64,000 bases of DNA from Larix kaempferi (Eukaryota > Streptophyta > Pinopsida > Pinales > Pinaceae), in contig BSBM01000179.1 of NCBI GenBank assembly GCA_027924585.1, positions 14,800,501 through 14,864,500 of the forward strand, in the 5' to 3' direction. Positions 13,301 to 25,049 of this stretch are shown here, piece after piece (position 1 is the stretch's first letter; each line of letters opens with the position of its first letter). The notes under the pieces are model-generated. The model did not search any database. It was given only the letters and a program-made list of their open reading frames with translations, and was not told where the DNA came from. A program made the translations under genes and the position numbers.

Positions 13301-13488
13301 TTATTTACAGATATTTTATGCCTGAATATATATCATGTCAATACAGTCATTTGGTGGTTACAGCTCGGATACCTCTAACAAAAATCAAGGTGAAGAGAGG
13401 TGATCCAAAGAGATGGAAGATGACAGAAGCTGACCATGATCGTATTATGGAGACTTGCATTCCTATCACCCATTGGCCAGATGAATGA

Positions 13489-15670
13489 GTTACATGTATG
13501 CCACTTGCATCATTGGCATAGTTTTCATGTTGTCTTGTGTAATAATTTTTTGGAGATTTTTGTGGAGGTTTTTTTATAAATATATTTTTGTAGATGCTTT
13601 AATGTTAAGAATACAAATACCAGATGGGAAGCTTTTGTGAAATTTGGGTCATGGTGCTCCAATGTGAATACACTTGAACATGTACATGTTCTAATTTTAG
13701 ATTTTGATTTCAAATACAATTGTAATGTAATTGACAATTTAAAATACATCTATACAATGTGGAATGGTAAAATTTAAATTTTGAATTGTACAATGATTAC
13801 CGTTTTGTGCAACATTCTTTAATATATGAATTTAGAAAATTTTGGGCATTATAATTATTGTTTGGACCACACATTCTTATATTGATAACCTAGAATTTTT
13901 GCTATTTAGGACTATTGTGTTTCCCTTGATTGTTCATAATCTATCATTGAAGCTTCAACCAGAGGTCTCATACATACCCATGTGTGGTATATATGTGACT
14001 CTTCCTTAGCTATATTTTTTGTGACGTGACCGCAATCAATCCATAGTTTTTAATTTTACTTTGCTAAGGGAAATGAAGGGCACCAAAACACTCCTTCAAT
14101 TTGATTTCCTTCCAAAGCAATTGATTAATAATTAGATTGACCTTGTTAGTAGAATTTTTGCATTCGTGGGTGACATTTAGTTATGGTGATTTGGTGGTTG
14201 AAAATCCCTTTGCTTGACACTTGTTATAATTCACATAATTCTTGACTTCATTTGTTATAATCTTGTATCATGGTGAACTATGTTCTTGATGGCATCAAGT
14301 GCAAGCCATGATGAGATGAGTATTACATCGTCCATATCATCAAAATGATTTGTAAGGTTTTGTCATAAGTAGTTGGGAAGCATAGTCTCACAAAACATTA
14401 TTTTGTTTGTTGATGTAAGCATTCATTAACTTTACATACTTGCATTCAATAAAAAATTATTTTGTACATGTTGATGTGAACATTCAACATACAAGCATAG
14501 TACATGGAAAGGTAATAACTTGTACGTGCCTTCATATATGCAACTTACCTAGTTGGATCAAATGGTGTCATTATCTCCATTTGTCATCAAAACATAAATC
14601 ATATGAAATAGTTGTACAAACATAGTTTCTACCATAGTTGTACAAGCATCTGCTCTCAACATATTTCCATTTCTTATATTAACTAGGTGGTTATGCCCAT
14701 TGCCAAGAAAACAAACCATACCTTTATGACTTTAGATTAGAGCACACACTTAAAAGAAAATAACACAAAGATTACCTACATACTATATAACTTGTAATTA
14801 TATAATTTTGTCTCAATGGATATTTCACACTCTCAATGGACAAAAACATTCTTATATACAACAACACATTGAATTTTCAATTGAAATTACACATTAAATT
14901 TTCCATGTAATTGAATTGGAATGTGGAAACTGTAAATGAATTGTAATGTGTAGACATCATAATGCAAAATGTAAATTTCAATTTTCAATTTCAAATGTAT
15001 TCTAATTTTAAATTTTGATTTCAAATACAAAATTGAGAATTTAAAATACATCTATATACAATGTAAAATTGTAAAATTTAAATTTTAGATTGTACAATGT
15101 ATCATAATTTAAATTTTTTATTTCAAATGCAATTGTAATGTAATTGAAATTGAACTTGTAAATTGGAACACATTGTATTCTCAATTGAAATTACACATTA
15201 AATTTGAGATTTTAATTTTAAATTGTAATGGATTTGGAATGTGTAAATTGTAATTGAATTGTAATAGAATTGGAATGTGTAAATTGTAATTGAATTGTAA
15301 TGTGTAGACAACATAATGTAATCAAAATTTCAATTATTAATTTCAAATGTATTCTAATTTTACATGTTGATTTCATTTCTGCAATTGTAATGTAGTTGAA
15401 AACGAGCTTTTAAATTGCAGTTGAATTGGAATTGAAATTACACATTAAATTGGAAATTTTACATTGTAATTGAATTGGAATTGTAATTTCAATTTTAAAA
15501 CATAATGTATGTAATTCAATTCTAAATTTTGGAAGATGTTCTCTAATGTAGTCGAAATTTTCATTTTAAATTGAACTAAATTGTAACTACACATTAAATT
15601 TGCATTTGAAACGACAAAACATAAATTTGTAACTGTAATAACTATGTCCAGATCTAATATAAAAAACAAT
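13489..15670. other. Spacer between the convergent genes of element A
   Basis: No gene is seen. From about 14870 to 15640 the text is built of diverged repeats of AATTGTAATGTAATTGAAAT and ACATTAAATTT motifs. The remainder (13.5-14.8 kb) has no recognisable content. Confidence 0.5.
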
Positions 15671-15675
15671 CGATT

Positions 15676-15890
15676 TCAAATCATATATAAAATACACATG
15701 AAAACATCAATATGATAAAATATACAAAATATCCAAAAGTCCATATCCAAAGTCCATATATGATAAAAGTCCATGTATAAATGATATAAATCCATATCCA
15801 AAACATGATAACGTATATATAGATCATCCAAAACATGAAAATATATAAAATATGAAAATATCCAAAACATGGGAATGTATAGATCATCAA
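15676..15890 (-). repeat. TTTTGGATA-type minisatellite 3' of companion gene A
   Basis: On the minus strand, the region just after the companion stop is made of irregular ATGTTTTGGATATT and GGACTTTTGGATAT units. The same kind of repeat (ACTTTTGGATA units) follows the companion gene in copy B at 52120-52430, so it appears to be an inherited part of the 3' UTR and not a random microsatellite. Confidence 0.6.
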
Positions 15891-15942
15891 CTCATCGGCC
15901 ACTACCCCCACAAGGCCTGTGATTGTCCCTCTGACTACCCTC

Positions 15943-17938
15943 CTATGCAACAGCCCGCTGCTGTCTCTGAGACTCTAAACCCTCAAGGAATTGTGCCATA
16001 TCCATCGTGTCAATGGTCATATCCGGGATCTGGGTAGGAATACGGGTAGATGGCCCTTCATCAGGATAATGTACTCGAGGTACATCCCAACTATGTGTGA
16101 AATCCATTGCAGCATTTACACCTGCCTGTTGCGATGCCTATGTAATATGCCATTACATGTAATAAGTTAGATTTATTAAAAATTAAAACTAAATTTAACA
16201 CAATTTAAAAGCTATCCGTAAAAAATTGAAACATAAGGTACAAAAATCAATTACTAAATGTGACTAAATAACATGAATTGGAACATAAATTAAAACTCAC
16301 ATGTGTCTCTGGACCCAGCTCATCAGAACCTTCGCGGTCCTCATGTCCATAATCAGGATCTACCGCCTTTCCGTTGCCCTGTACAATTTGAAATTCATTT
16401 GAAGTTAAGATCTACAACATAAATCTCGAAAATTAAGAAATAAAACACAAATTATTTAAACTGAGAAATAATATTCAAACACAAATTAAATTGGAACATA
16501 AATTATAACTTACCCTGACTGGCGGACCAATAGATGGCTCGCTAGCAAAGAGTTGATCCATGAATGGGGTCCCCTGCATGGATCAATAGAATACAACTCC
16601 CTTAAGTATTATTGACCATTCAATTTGCGATATTGATATGATGTAACATGAATAACAAATATACATAATTGTACAAAAGTATACCTGTCGTGTAGCGACG
16701 CATCTACAAGATAACTGAAAGTATGCATCTCGTGTTGACTCAGCATACCGCAGTAGGGTCTCACGATCGAAACTCCTGAGCATGTCACTAGAGACATGCT
16801 CTATCTATGGCTCTGCAGGTAGAGGGGGTGGTCTAGATGCCTCTCCATGCACAACAACAGCAACACTGCCCAAGGCAGTGAACAATGAGTCTGCAAGGTC
16901 ATCTCTAGCCTCTGCAGCAAGCTGGGATGATTGTGCCACATCCCCCGACCTGATAACTACCCTATCTGGAAGCGTTATCAAACTCGGAGCGGGTGGCATG
17001 AAGGAAGGGTCTCTCCGAGCTCCAGGACGTTGGTAGGAGTGTCCCCTACCAGCCCCATAGAACTGGGACCCTATGCTAGTGTAATCCGGGTGCATGTCCA
17101 AAACAAACTCTGCATAAACATGTTTTTCAAAGTACAATGGGACCTGGTCATGGTGGGGGAACATGCCCCACGCTCCCACGAATCTATCATATATGTGTGG
17201 TGCAACGACCTCCAACTTAAACAACCTGAGTCTAAGCGGTTGACTGGGGGCGCAGTCACGAGGGATGTCGAATAAAGCACCCTTTATGTGATGCCCTCTT
17301 ATGGCTACTTTGACATACTCCCATTTGTGGATCCCATTGACACCATCTCTTCTCCTCTGGCATGAATGTCGCCAAATGTCACTGAGAGGTCCTACCCTCC
17401 TGTAGAGGGTCAACATCTCATCAATCGCCGATAACATCATCGACAAAGATCGCCATGTGAGAGAATCCTCCCTCAAAGTGCTCACACATGAGCTCACCCA
17501 CTCTCGCTGGGAAATGATGTTAGTGAGAGTGATCTATGCAACCTCATCATCGTACGATCCCCCTAATGGGGCACCTGCGATCCAAACCAAAACACAAATG
17601 TTACTAAAAATATATATTATAACTTGCAGCTGAAATTCAATGCATTATATACTAAATATTTACTGAAAATGTGCTAACAAAAAATATGCACTTGATGCAC
17701 TCATGTCTTGTTGCACATCCTCCTCCTGGGGATCCACATGTATGTCGTCGGGATGAACCGACACACTATCTCTCCTGCTGCCACCACCAGTGGCAGCCGA
17801 CCCCGTCCTGGCATCACTCCTCGGTGAACGGGAGCGTTGTCGATGGCCGCCTTGTCGGGCGATGTCAGATCCTCTCGTGCTTCGCGGAGCACGAAGCACC
17901 GAATCTCTCTCTTCAGGACTATCTGCATCACATTTCAA
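15943..17938 (-). pseudogene. Companion gene of the two-gene element, copy A (decayed)
   Basis: Read on the minus strand, the proposed exons are about 17938-17692, then 17574-16685, 16573-16514, 16378-16301 and 16137-15943. The internal borders are GT-AG and every intron after the main exon is phase 0, as in copy B. The main exon holds PLYFEKHVYAEFVLDMHP, matching PLYFLRKMYAEFVLHKHV of copy B, followed by a shared R-P-x-A-R and Pro-rich stretch. Two in-frame TAG codons (17536-17534 and 16805-16803) mark decay. The terminal TAG at 15945-15943 is followed by an open frame and may itself be a lesion. The first exon encodes a basic Ser/Arg-rich segment and its 5' splice site is weak, so that exon is tentative. 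No known domain is recognised; function is unknown. Confidence 0.6.
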
Positions 17939-18460
17939 TTTCTAATTCTAATTTTCTTTCAAATTCTATTTCAAATTTCACATTTCGATTTCAAATTTTC
18001 TCATTTCAATTTCAAATTCTATTCCAAATTTCACATTTCAATTTCAAATTTTCTCATTTCAATTTCAAATTCTTTTTCAAATTTCACATTTCAATTTCAA
18101 ATTCAAATTTCAAATTCTATTCCAAATTTCAAATTTCAATTTCAATTTCAAATTCAAATTCAATTCAAATTTCAAATTCTATTCCAAATTTCACATTTCA
18201 ATTTCAAATTCTATTCCAAATTTCACATTTCAATTTCAAATTCAAATTCTATTCCAAATTTCACATTTCAATTTCAAATTCAAATTCTATTCCAAATTTC
18301 ACATTTCAATTTCAATTTCAAATTCAATTCAAATTTCAAATTCTATTTCAAATTTCACATTTCAAATTCAAATTCAAATTTCAATTTCAATTTCAAATTT
18401 CAAATTTAAATTGCAAATCCAATTCCAAATTCAATTTCAATTCCAATTCAAATTCAAGGC
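17934..18460. repeat. Long TTTCAAATTTC / AATTTGAAAT tract
   Basis: About 520 bp consist almost entirely of TTTCAATTTCAAATTC variants, with a higher-order unit (TCTATTCCAAATTTCACAT) repeated several times. The long frames here, rich in Phe, Gln, Ile, Ser and Asn, are by-products of the repeat. Similar TTTCAAATTTC text occurs in intron 1 of transposase A (9780-10590). Confidence 0.85.
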
Positions 18461-18470
18461 CACCACTGGA

Positions 18471-19784
18471 CTAGAGTTTGCTCCTATTGATCCTCAACCA
18501 TCGAGTGAAAGGAAGGTTCCTACAATCATTGTTTTATATTTTTGGATTCAATTTTGCAAGATTTATTTTTTCAGATTTGGTGTTTGATAGAGCTAAGCGA
18601 GTTATTTGAATTGTTTAGTGAACTAAATGAATATAGCCTCAATGTTTAATATTGACTTCTAGAAATGATCTATTAAGCAAGTTGCATTTGTTTAGATGCC
18701 TAGTTCTGCATATATTTTGTTGGCATCTCATAATTTTACAGACACCCCAGATTGATAAGTACAAATCCAACTCATGTCAATAGAGAACTTTGTGACAACA
18801 TGGTATTAGTAGCATGAAAGCATACAAATACATGATTAGTTTTGCATTGGAATTTTCTAAGTAGGGTGTGTTTTCTATAGATTTATTTCATTTGAATATC
18901 AATGGTAGAGTAGTTTTTAATTATTTCAATTTCATTTGGTGGTGCAGTAAGAACCACCCCATCCACCAACCATTGGAAGGATAAATTATGAAGGGATGCA
19001 TATGAAGGAGGAAAAACAAGTAGAGTTTCAGGAGCTAAAAGTTTGAGGTTTGCATACGACGCACGAATTTTTTTCTACTATGATTTTAAAGTTGTAGATT
19101 TCAAAATATAGAGAGTCACCATATTCATGAGTATGCTCTCTTCCTATCTCTAGTTGTGATTTGAAAGATTAGAAAAGAAAAATATGGATACAAGTCTTTA
19201 TATCAACTTATAATTCTACTGTTGGGGTTTTCTGAAAAATTAAATCCGTTTGCAATTCATGAGTACATGATCTCTTGATGGGACATGTTTATAAAAGTAG
19301 ACCAGTTAGGTTTAATAAAGTAGACCAAGTATTTTGTATCATCAATGAGAGGTGATACCCCATAAGGCAGAAAGCTACGAATCTGTTGAACCAAATCCAA
19401 ATCCAAACCAAATTCTCACCAAAGAAATGCATGTATACAATCATATCACAAATCAAAAGGAAAAAGAAAGAATTAGAAGCTAACAAAGTAAGCAAATCTT
19501 AACTGACAAGCAAAAGACTCATACTTGGCGAAACTTCAGCTGACTGCCGAGACGGTCAAATGGATTCAAAATTTGAAAAGAAAGATACAGTCATGATCCT
19601 TGAGACGAACTATAGACAATGGTGTAAGAATCATACATTGATTACATGCATGAAAAAGGATGACAAATCTCCCCAATCAGTAATTGGAAATGGCATGTTG
19701 GTAAAAGAAAGATTAAACAAAATGCATTGTGCTTACCATTGTAAAATCTATCCATAAATGAAGAAAAATAAGGTTGTACCATTG
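18471..19784. other. Non-coding stretch, nothing recognised
   Basis: No gene, RNA or repeat family was recognised in this 1.3-kb interval. The palindrome array that lies left of copy A has no counterpart here, so the right end of copy A is either lost or different. Confidence 0.45.
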
Positions 19785-19938
19785 ATTGGCTATTACTGTT
19801 CTCTCTGACAACTACCACCCGTACAGATCCTAGAGATCTGACTCCCAAATGGCACCACTCAAAACAGTCCACATCCATCCTCGATCCCAAAACAGATGGT
19901 TCCGGACGATTCTGCATCTCCAATCTGCAAAACCCTAG
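19785..19938 (+). repeat. 154-bp direct repeat, copy 1
   Basis: This stretch (ATTGGCTATTACTG... to ...AACCCTAG) recurs, as far as I can read without any mismatch, at 20683-20836, 898 bp away. The zinc-knuckle ORF begins inside this copy. Near-perfect identity implies a recent duplication or gene conversion. Confidence 0.9.
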
Positions 19939-20682
19939 GGTCTTTAAATTTGAAGCGATGGCATTTGGATTTTGATCCCATCCACGAACGCCAAGGTATA
20001 CGACATTTATGGATGATTGTTCCTGCTCTCCCTATTGAAATCTGGACGGAGGAAACAGTGGCAGGGATTGCAAATTCTGTGGGTAGATGTATTAAGGTGG
20101 ATAAGAATTCTGTTCTGGGCATTGACAGGCGATATGCCAAGGTTCTTGTTGAATTGGATGTGAGAATGGGGATGCTGGCCTCTATTGAGATTGCCTGGGG
20201 TGACCGTTGCTGGACGCAAAATTTGGATTTCTTTAGGATTCCATTTTGTTATTACATTTGTCGGGAGCTGGGTCATACTAAGGCGAAGTGTCCGGCCCGT
20301 CTGTCTGGTCTGAAGATAGAGGATTGTCAAGGTGCGGATAGCAATATTTTCTCTGGTCCGGCTTCTATGGTGAGGGTTTCCTCAAACCCTACCCACACTT
20401 ATCCGGCTACCTTGGAGCGGGCTCCTTAGAAGACTTTGGTTCCTGGTATGTTAAACCCTACCCTGGATGTTGCTTTTAATGCTCTCACAAATGAGGAATT
20501 GAACTTTATCACTGATAAAGAATCAGATTTAAATAGAAGAATCTCTTTGGGAATGGTTCAATTGCGGCATGGTTTGTCCACACCTGGGTCTGTTATTGGG
20601 AAGGATGGTGTTGATAATTGTCAAATTCCGGTTGGAGAGACAGAGTTAGACCAACCCATATTATGCCCTAGTTCTTCTTCCA
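19896..20682 (+). pseudogene. LINE-type ORF1 fragment (DUF4283-like region and zinc knuckle)
   Basis: The frame from ATG 19896 encodes a segment like the N-terminal half of plant L1-type LINE ORF1 proteins. WHLDFDPIHE and HLWMIVPALPIEIW match the DUF4283 pattern, then YAKVLVELDV, then FRIPFCYYICRELGHTKAKCP, a zinc knuckle of form C-x2-x-C-x4-H-x4-C with the first Cys position shifted. A TAG at 20427-20429 interrupts it, after which the frame stays open into the second 154-bp repeat. No endonuclease or reverse transcriptase follows, so this is a truncated, probably dead fragment. A captured retrotransposon-derived gene is a weaker alternative. Confidence 0.65.
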
Positions 20683-20836
20683 ATTGGCTATTACTGTTCT
20701 CTCTGACAACTACCACCCGTACAGATCCTAGAGATCTGACTCCCAAATGGCACCACTCAAAACAGTCCACATCCATCCTCGATCCCAAAACAGATGGTTC
20801 CGGACGATTCTGCATCTCCAATCTGCAAAACCCTAG
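20683..20836 (+). repeat. 154-bp direct repeat, copy 2
   Basis: This is the second copy of the repeat at 19785-19938. No target-site duplication is visible outside the pair, so an LTR-like origin is not supported by that test. Local tandem duplication of the segment is the simplest reading. Confidence 0.9.
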
Positions 20837-20872
20837 ATGTGACCTCCATCCTCGCCTCTAGACAAACTTCAA

Positions 20873-21030
20873 CTTTTTTAAAAAATCACCTTCCTGCTAT
20901 TCCGAAGGAATCAAGGAAAGCTAGTCAATACATAGGGGCTCAACAAGAGCATCATGTCACTTACAAGAATTGAACCTAGGTGGGCAGGGTAACAATCATT
21001 CCTCCCAACCACCCAAGCTACATCCAATGA
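20873..21030 (-). mobile_element. Possible tRNA-derived SINE fragment
   Basis: The minus strand from about 21020 reads TAGCTTGGGTGGTTGGGAGG, close to a tRNA box A region. About 40 bases later comes AGGTTCAATTC, a good box B. The sequence runs on to a T/A-rich end near 20876. No flanking duplication was found. A tRNA-like part of a gypsy untranslated region is the alternative. Confidence 0.4.
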
Positions 21031-21039
21031 ATACCCCCT

Positions 21040-23010
21040 AAGTCTTATAAATGATATCACATCAGTCACATATCTAGGGTTGGGCCATTTTGTTATAGAT
21101 TTAATTTTTTTAGAGTCTATGATTGTCCCTTCTTCTAAAATGACATGACCCAGATACTGTACCTACTTTTTGTAAAAGTCACTCTTACTAAACTTAGCAT
21201 AAAGCTGATGTTATCTAAGTGTCTACAACACTATCCTTAGGTGTTTTATTGCTCATCTTAGTCTTTAGAGTAGCTGACTATACCATCTATGAACATGCAA
21301 ACAAATTTATCTAAATACTTGTTGAAAATACTATTCATTGTGGACATAAATGTGGTTGGAGCATTGGTAAGCCCAAAGGGCATGACCAAAAACTCATAAT
21401 GGCCATATCATGTTCTAAAATATTTTTTATGAATATCTTCATCTTTGATTTTCACCTAATGATATCCATATCTCAAATCTATCTTGGAAAATACTTTGTC
21501 TCCCCTATCTTGATCAAATAGATCATCAATCCTAAGTAGAGGGTACTTATTTTTAATAGACATTTTGTTTAGTTGCCTATAATCAATGCACAAACTTAAG
21601 GTTCCATCCTTCTTCTTGAAAAAGAGGACCAATGCTCCCCATTGAGATACACTTGGTCGAATATACTTTTTATCAACTAATTCCTGTAACTGCATTTTTA
21701 GTTCTATCAATTTAGGAATACTCATTCTATAGGGTACTTTTGATACATGTGTTGATTCAGGCATCAAATCAATGGTAAATTCATTGTCTCTTATAGGTGG
21801 TAATCCCAAAATTTATTTAGGGAATACATTTTGAAATTCCTTAAGTATTGGGAAGTCTTCAAGATAAGATTTTTTCTCATCTAAGGAACTTGCTATCTGG
21901 ACATCAAACTTAAGAGCCTTTGTATCTTAACTTTCTCATCACAAATATTTGGTACATACCTTCACATTTCAATGAAATTATTTGCAAAATCCTCCATAGT
22001 CATTGATCCCAACCTCAATCATGAAACTTGTTAATCTTCTAATCATAGTACCTTTCAGATAGGTACTTCATCTTAAAACACTTCACGAATTGCTTCCTAT
22101 TTATTTTCTTTTCACTGATATATTTCACTACCTTGAGGTACTTCCACTAGATGGAATATATTTTTAGTTAAGTTATAAATGGCCATTTTCACTTTCAAAT
22201 TACCGGGATATTTATACAGTCAAAATTATTTTCTCATTACCAATATCCAAGCTTCGGTTTCCTCTCTTGTTTTCATTTCACCATTCAAGGTAGGGGGCTT
22301 AATCTTTTTGAACTCTCCTTATATGTCATTCATTATTGTTTGCTTCTTTGTTAGCTTATGAGAGGAGTTATGTGATTCTAAATTCTTTATGGTAACTTCC
22401 TCGCTACTAGAGGAGTCATCTAAGAAATTTGTTTCTCCTAAAGAACTGGAATTTTGTATTTTATGGGATCTTTTGTTCATTTGGCCGAAGGTTTTCCCCT
22501 GGTGTTTATTATTCTTCCTTTCGGATAAAATTTGTAGTAAAGTTGCATTCATCTCTTTCTATTATGCTTGATCCCTCACTATTTTCTCATTGTCATATTT
22601 ATAACTCTATAATTCTACCTTGAGACTCCTCATGGCCTCCAACATCTCTAAGGGGGTACCAAGTTCCTTTCCATCATTAAGGTTAACCCATATTTCCTCT
22701 TCTCATGAGTGTTGGTTCATGACACCTTGCTAGTTGGGAAATTTATCCATAATCATTAAACTTATATACATTCCCTTTTATTAATTTCTTTTCATCTAGT
22801 TTTTTTTCCTACTCTTAGGCTAGCACCTGCCAAGTTCTTTCATTCTCTTCTTTAGTTTTGGTTGTGTCCAATGTCAAATTATACAACCGAAGCAATGCTG
22901 ACCTCTTATCTTCCAACCAAACTGGTAGATGCAATTGACTGGGTTTGACTGAGTCATTTGGTAAAAATGATGGTACCTCTAATACTTCCAACTCAACCGA
23001 GTTTTACTCA
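21040..23010 (-). pseudogene. Ty3/gypsy gag and reverse transcriptase relic
   Basis: On the minus strand the order is gag then RT. Around 22290-22170 a gag-like segment reads PPTLNGEMKTREETEAWI and continues through KMAIYNLTKN. At 21809-21456 the RT shows [47 protein letters not shown] and [12 protein letters not shown]. Further on, [13 protein letters not shown] is present, but the catalytic YIDD box reads FIDG (about 21278-21290), so the second Asp is lost. Several stops are present. The RT breaks off near 21040, next to the SINE-like fragment. This is a dead element and its lineage may or may not match the relic at 4.7 kb. Confidence 0.8.
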
Positions 23011-23106
23011 AAGCAATTTCTATAACTAGAATATTTATTAGTTTGCTATAATTTTAAAATTTCCTTTAAACCCAAAAGGTCTAAGTACCGAAACTTGTTC
23101 TCTAAT

Positions 23107-24715
23107 GTAATACCCCATTTTCACCCCTTGGAATTATTAGCTTGATATGTAAATATTGTACATATGCAGTGTATGATTCCCAATGTGGAGCTCAAGGCCA
23201 AGGCCCCACTAGTGCATGCTCAACTTATAAAGGCCAGTATTTTATGTTTTTTTGATATGTGCTAGTCATCCATGGAAAAATGTAAGATCCATGTAAATAT
23301 TTATAATTCAAATACAAGTCTAACAATTGGCTATGTAGGCAACTAAAATGAGGGGGTTTTGTTTATCCACTAGGGAGAGGAGAGGGGTTGTGGGATCAAA
23401 TCCTTTGTTTCTAAGTGTCATCTTGAGAACCCATGAGCCATATATATGTTAAGCAACTACCTAAGTGGACATCCTTACTGATATTTATTTCTGTTGTAAG
23501 AAGGAAGCTGCAAAATCAGCTCATGAATTTAATGGAGCATGGGAACAACCTAGAAATTCGTATGTGTGAGTATGGGCTTAGTTATGGACACCCAGAAGTC
23601 AATTTCCCTCATGGGGATTCGTTTCCCATCATTCCCATTCCATTTTTTTGCAACCAAACCCAATTTTCAGCATGCTATGCATTCCCAACATGAAAATAAT
23701 AGAAATCGTAACCTGAGAAAAAGCCATGTCTTAGAGCGTTAAAAACACCCAGAAATTTGTGTGGGGTGTGAAATCCAGTGGGGAATCCATAGAGCTGAAC
23801 CCTAGGGAAAATTTGAGAGTGTCAAAATCCCAAAAATATGTGGGAGAACCCAGATTTGGAAGCCTGCAAATTGATATTTGTGGCTACAAATTAGTGTGGC
23901 CAAAAAGCAGAGAATCCAAGAGACAATTGAAGCCTGAGAGGGATCAGATGCTAGAATTGCTTGATAAACCCAGCGAAGGAAATCAATATATGAAATTATA
24001 GCATCTTGGACCTTTCTATTCCCACCTTGAATAGCATTGGAGGGAAGGGGCTCCTGAGGGAATGTGTAGCAGAGAAGGGGACCTTCCTTGTGTTGGGCGT
24101 GGTAGGTATTGTGGGTTCCCAGGGCTAGCTAAGACTAGTTGAGATTCTTGTAGTTTTGTGGTTGAGATCACTATCTTATCATTCACCTCCCTTACCTCTA
24201 TGCATTCTTGAAAAACCTAGTTGTGTGCTGGCTTAGCCTGAGCATGTGTTCCTATGGCTATGAGTGAGCCTGTATAGTTCCTCCTTAGTGGATACATAGC
24301 CCAACTTGGGGGTGGCCTCTTAGCAGAGAGATAAAGTGTTGGACAGAGTGCCTATGGCTGGGTGAACGTTGCTCTTCCATAGCCAGTTGCTTGGACAAAT
24401 TCAATTAAAATATAAGTGTCTACTTGTTAATTCATTATTATGTTGAAATGTGCATGAATTATTATTATTACACATGTGATGAGTATGTTGGTATATGCAT
24501 GATGTGTGTGTGTGGTATGATTTACTTTCCATTGTGTATTTTTAATATGCATCTACACACACATTTAAATGTTTATCAATTTTGTAATATATCCATGACG
24601 GATAAATTTAGAATCCCCTGCATATTTCATGTCCACTCCATTGGTCAGATCGATGGGTAGGGACATGACATCTAATAGAAATTTTAATGTACCCCAAAAT
24701 ACACACTATTATTTT
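23107..24715 (+). repeat. LTR-like region beginning TGTAATACCCC
   Basis: The stretch opens with TGTAATACCCCATTTTCACC, a plant gypsy LTR-like start. It contains a block resembling 728-782 and ends in the same TAATGTACCCCAAAATACAC text found at 1342. No protein-coding gene is seen in it; the small frames at 23433-24001 have no recognisable motif. Element borders cannot be set by eye. Confidence 0.35.
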
Positions 24716-25049
24716 TAATTAACATTATTTTTATCGATTAATTAACACTACATAGTGTACTTTTATTGGATACAGAGTTAATGATTATGGTTATTGCTTA
24801 TGGGACTATGAAAAACACAAAGTCATGAGTAGAGATGTGAAACTCAATGAGAATTTCATGTACAAAGATCACTTGCAAGGAAATAAATAGGAAAAATAAA
24901 ACACAGAATACCTCAAAGAAAATGAAATTCCAAAGGTGCCAAAAAATCAAAATGTACAACAACAACAACAATAGGTACCTCAAACTCTTGCAAGTGTTGT
25001 TAGAAGATCTACCAGGTTAAGTTGACCCCATGAACACTACTCTCCTTCA

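Larger units (their letters stand above)
7376..13488 (+). pseudogene. Transposase-like gene of the two-gene element, copy A (decayed)
   Basis: Proposed exons are 7376-7538, 10615-12555, 12667-13004 and 13115-13488, all with GT-AG borders and supported by protein similarity to copy B. The start (MGNKKKKRQ) matches MGNARNQ in copy B. Shared landmarks are DTCCCRYHVE, a C-x5-C-x2-C cluster (CVGGRKCHEC), LSVVDFAENY, IWSDGCAGQFK, HGKGEHDGAGACVK, a second cluster ACFCDFC and a C-terminal VAYYLMRC domain. The D (VVDF), D (WSDG) and E/D (GEHDG) spacing suggests an RNase H-like DDE/D nuclease (inference). Lesions are in-frame stops at 10803, 12137, 12209, 12272, 12431 and 12674 plus a frameshift near 10886-10916. 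The stops at 12272 and 12674 replace Trp codons seen in copy B (TGG to TAG). Intron 1 (3.1 kb) is absent from copy B. The product would have been about 938 residues. Confidence 0.75.
6613..18470 (+). mobile_element. Two-gene element, copy A (decayed): palindrome array, transposase-like gene and convergent companion gene
   Basis: This unit mirrors copy B (46659-62720). It holds a CG-rich palindromic array (6744-6921), a transposase-like pseudogene on + (7376-13488), a spacer, a TTTTGGATA-type minisatellite (about 15676-15890) and a companion pseudogene on - (17938-15943). Gene order, convergent orientation and the 3' minisatellite are shared with copy B, which argues that the parts travel together. 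The left limit is set at a short inverted repeat (6613-6630) and the right limit at the end of a TTTCAAATTTC-type tract. Both limits are guesses: I found no terminal inverted repeat or target-site duplication. At least eight disabling lesions across the two genes make this copy dead. Confidence 0.6.

Noticed and set aside
17671-18474. Frames of 267 and 190 codons rich in Phe, Gln, Ile, Ser and Asn
   Set aside because: They are translations of the TTTCAAATTTC repeat and are open in several frames at once.
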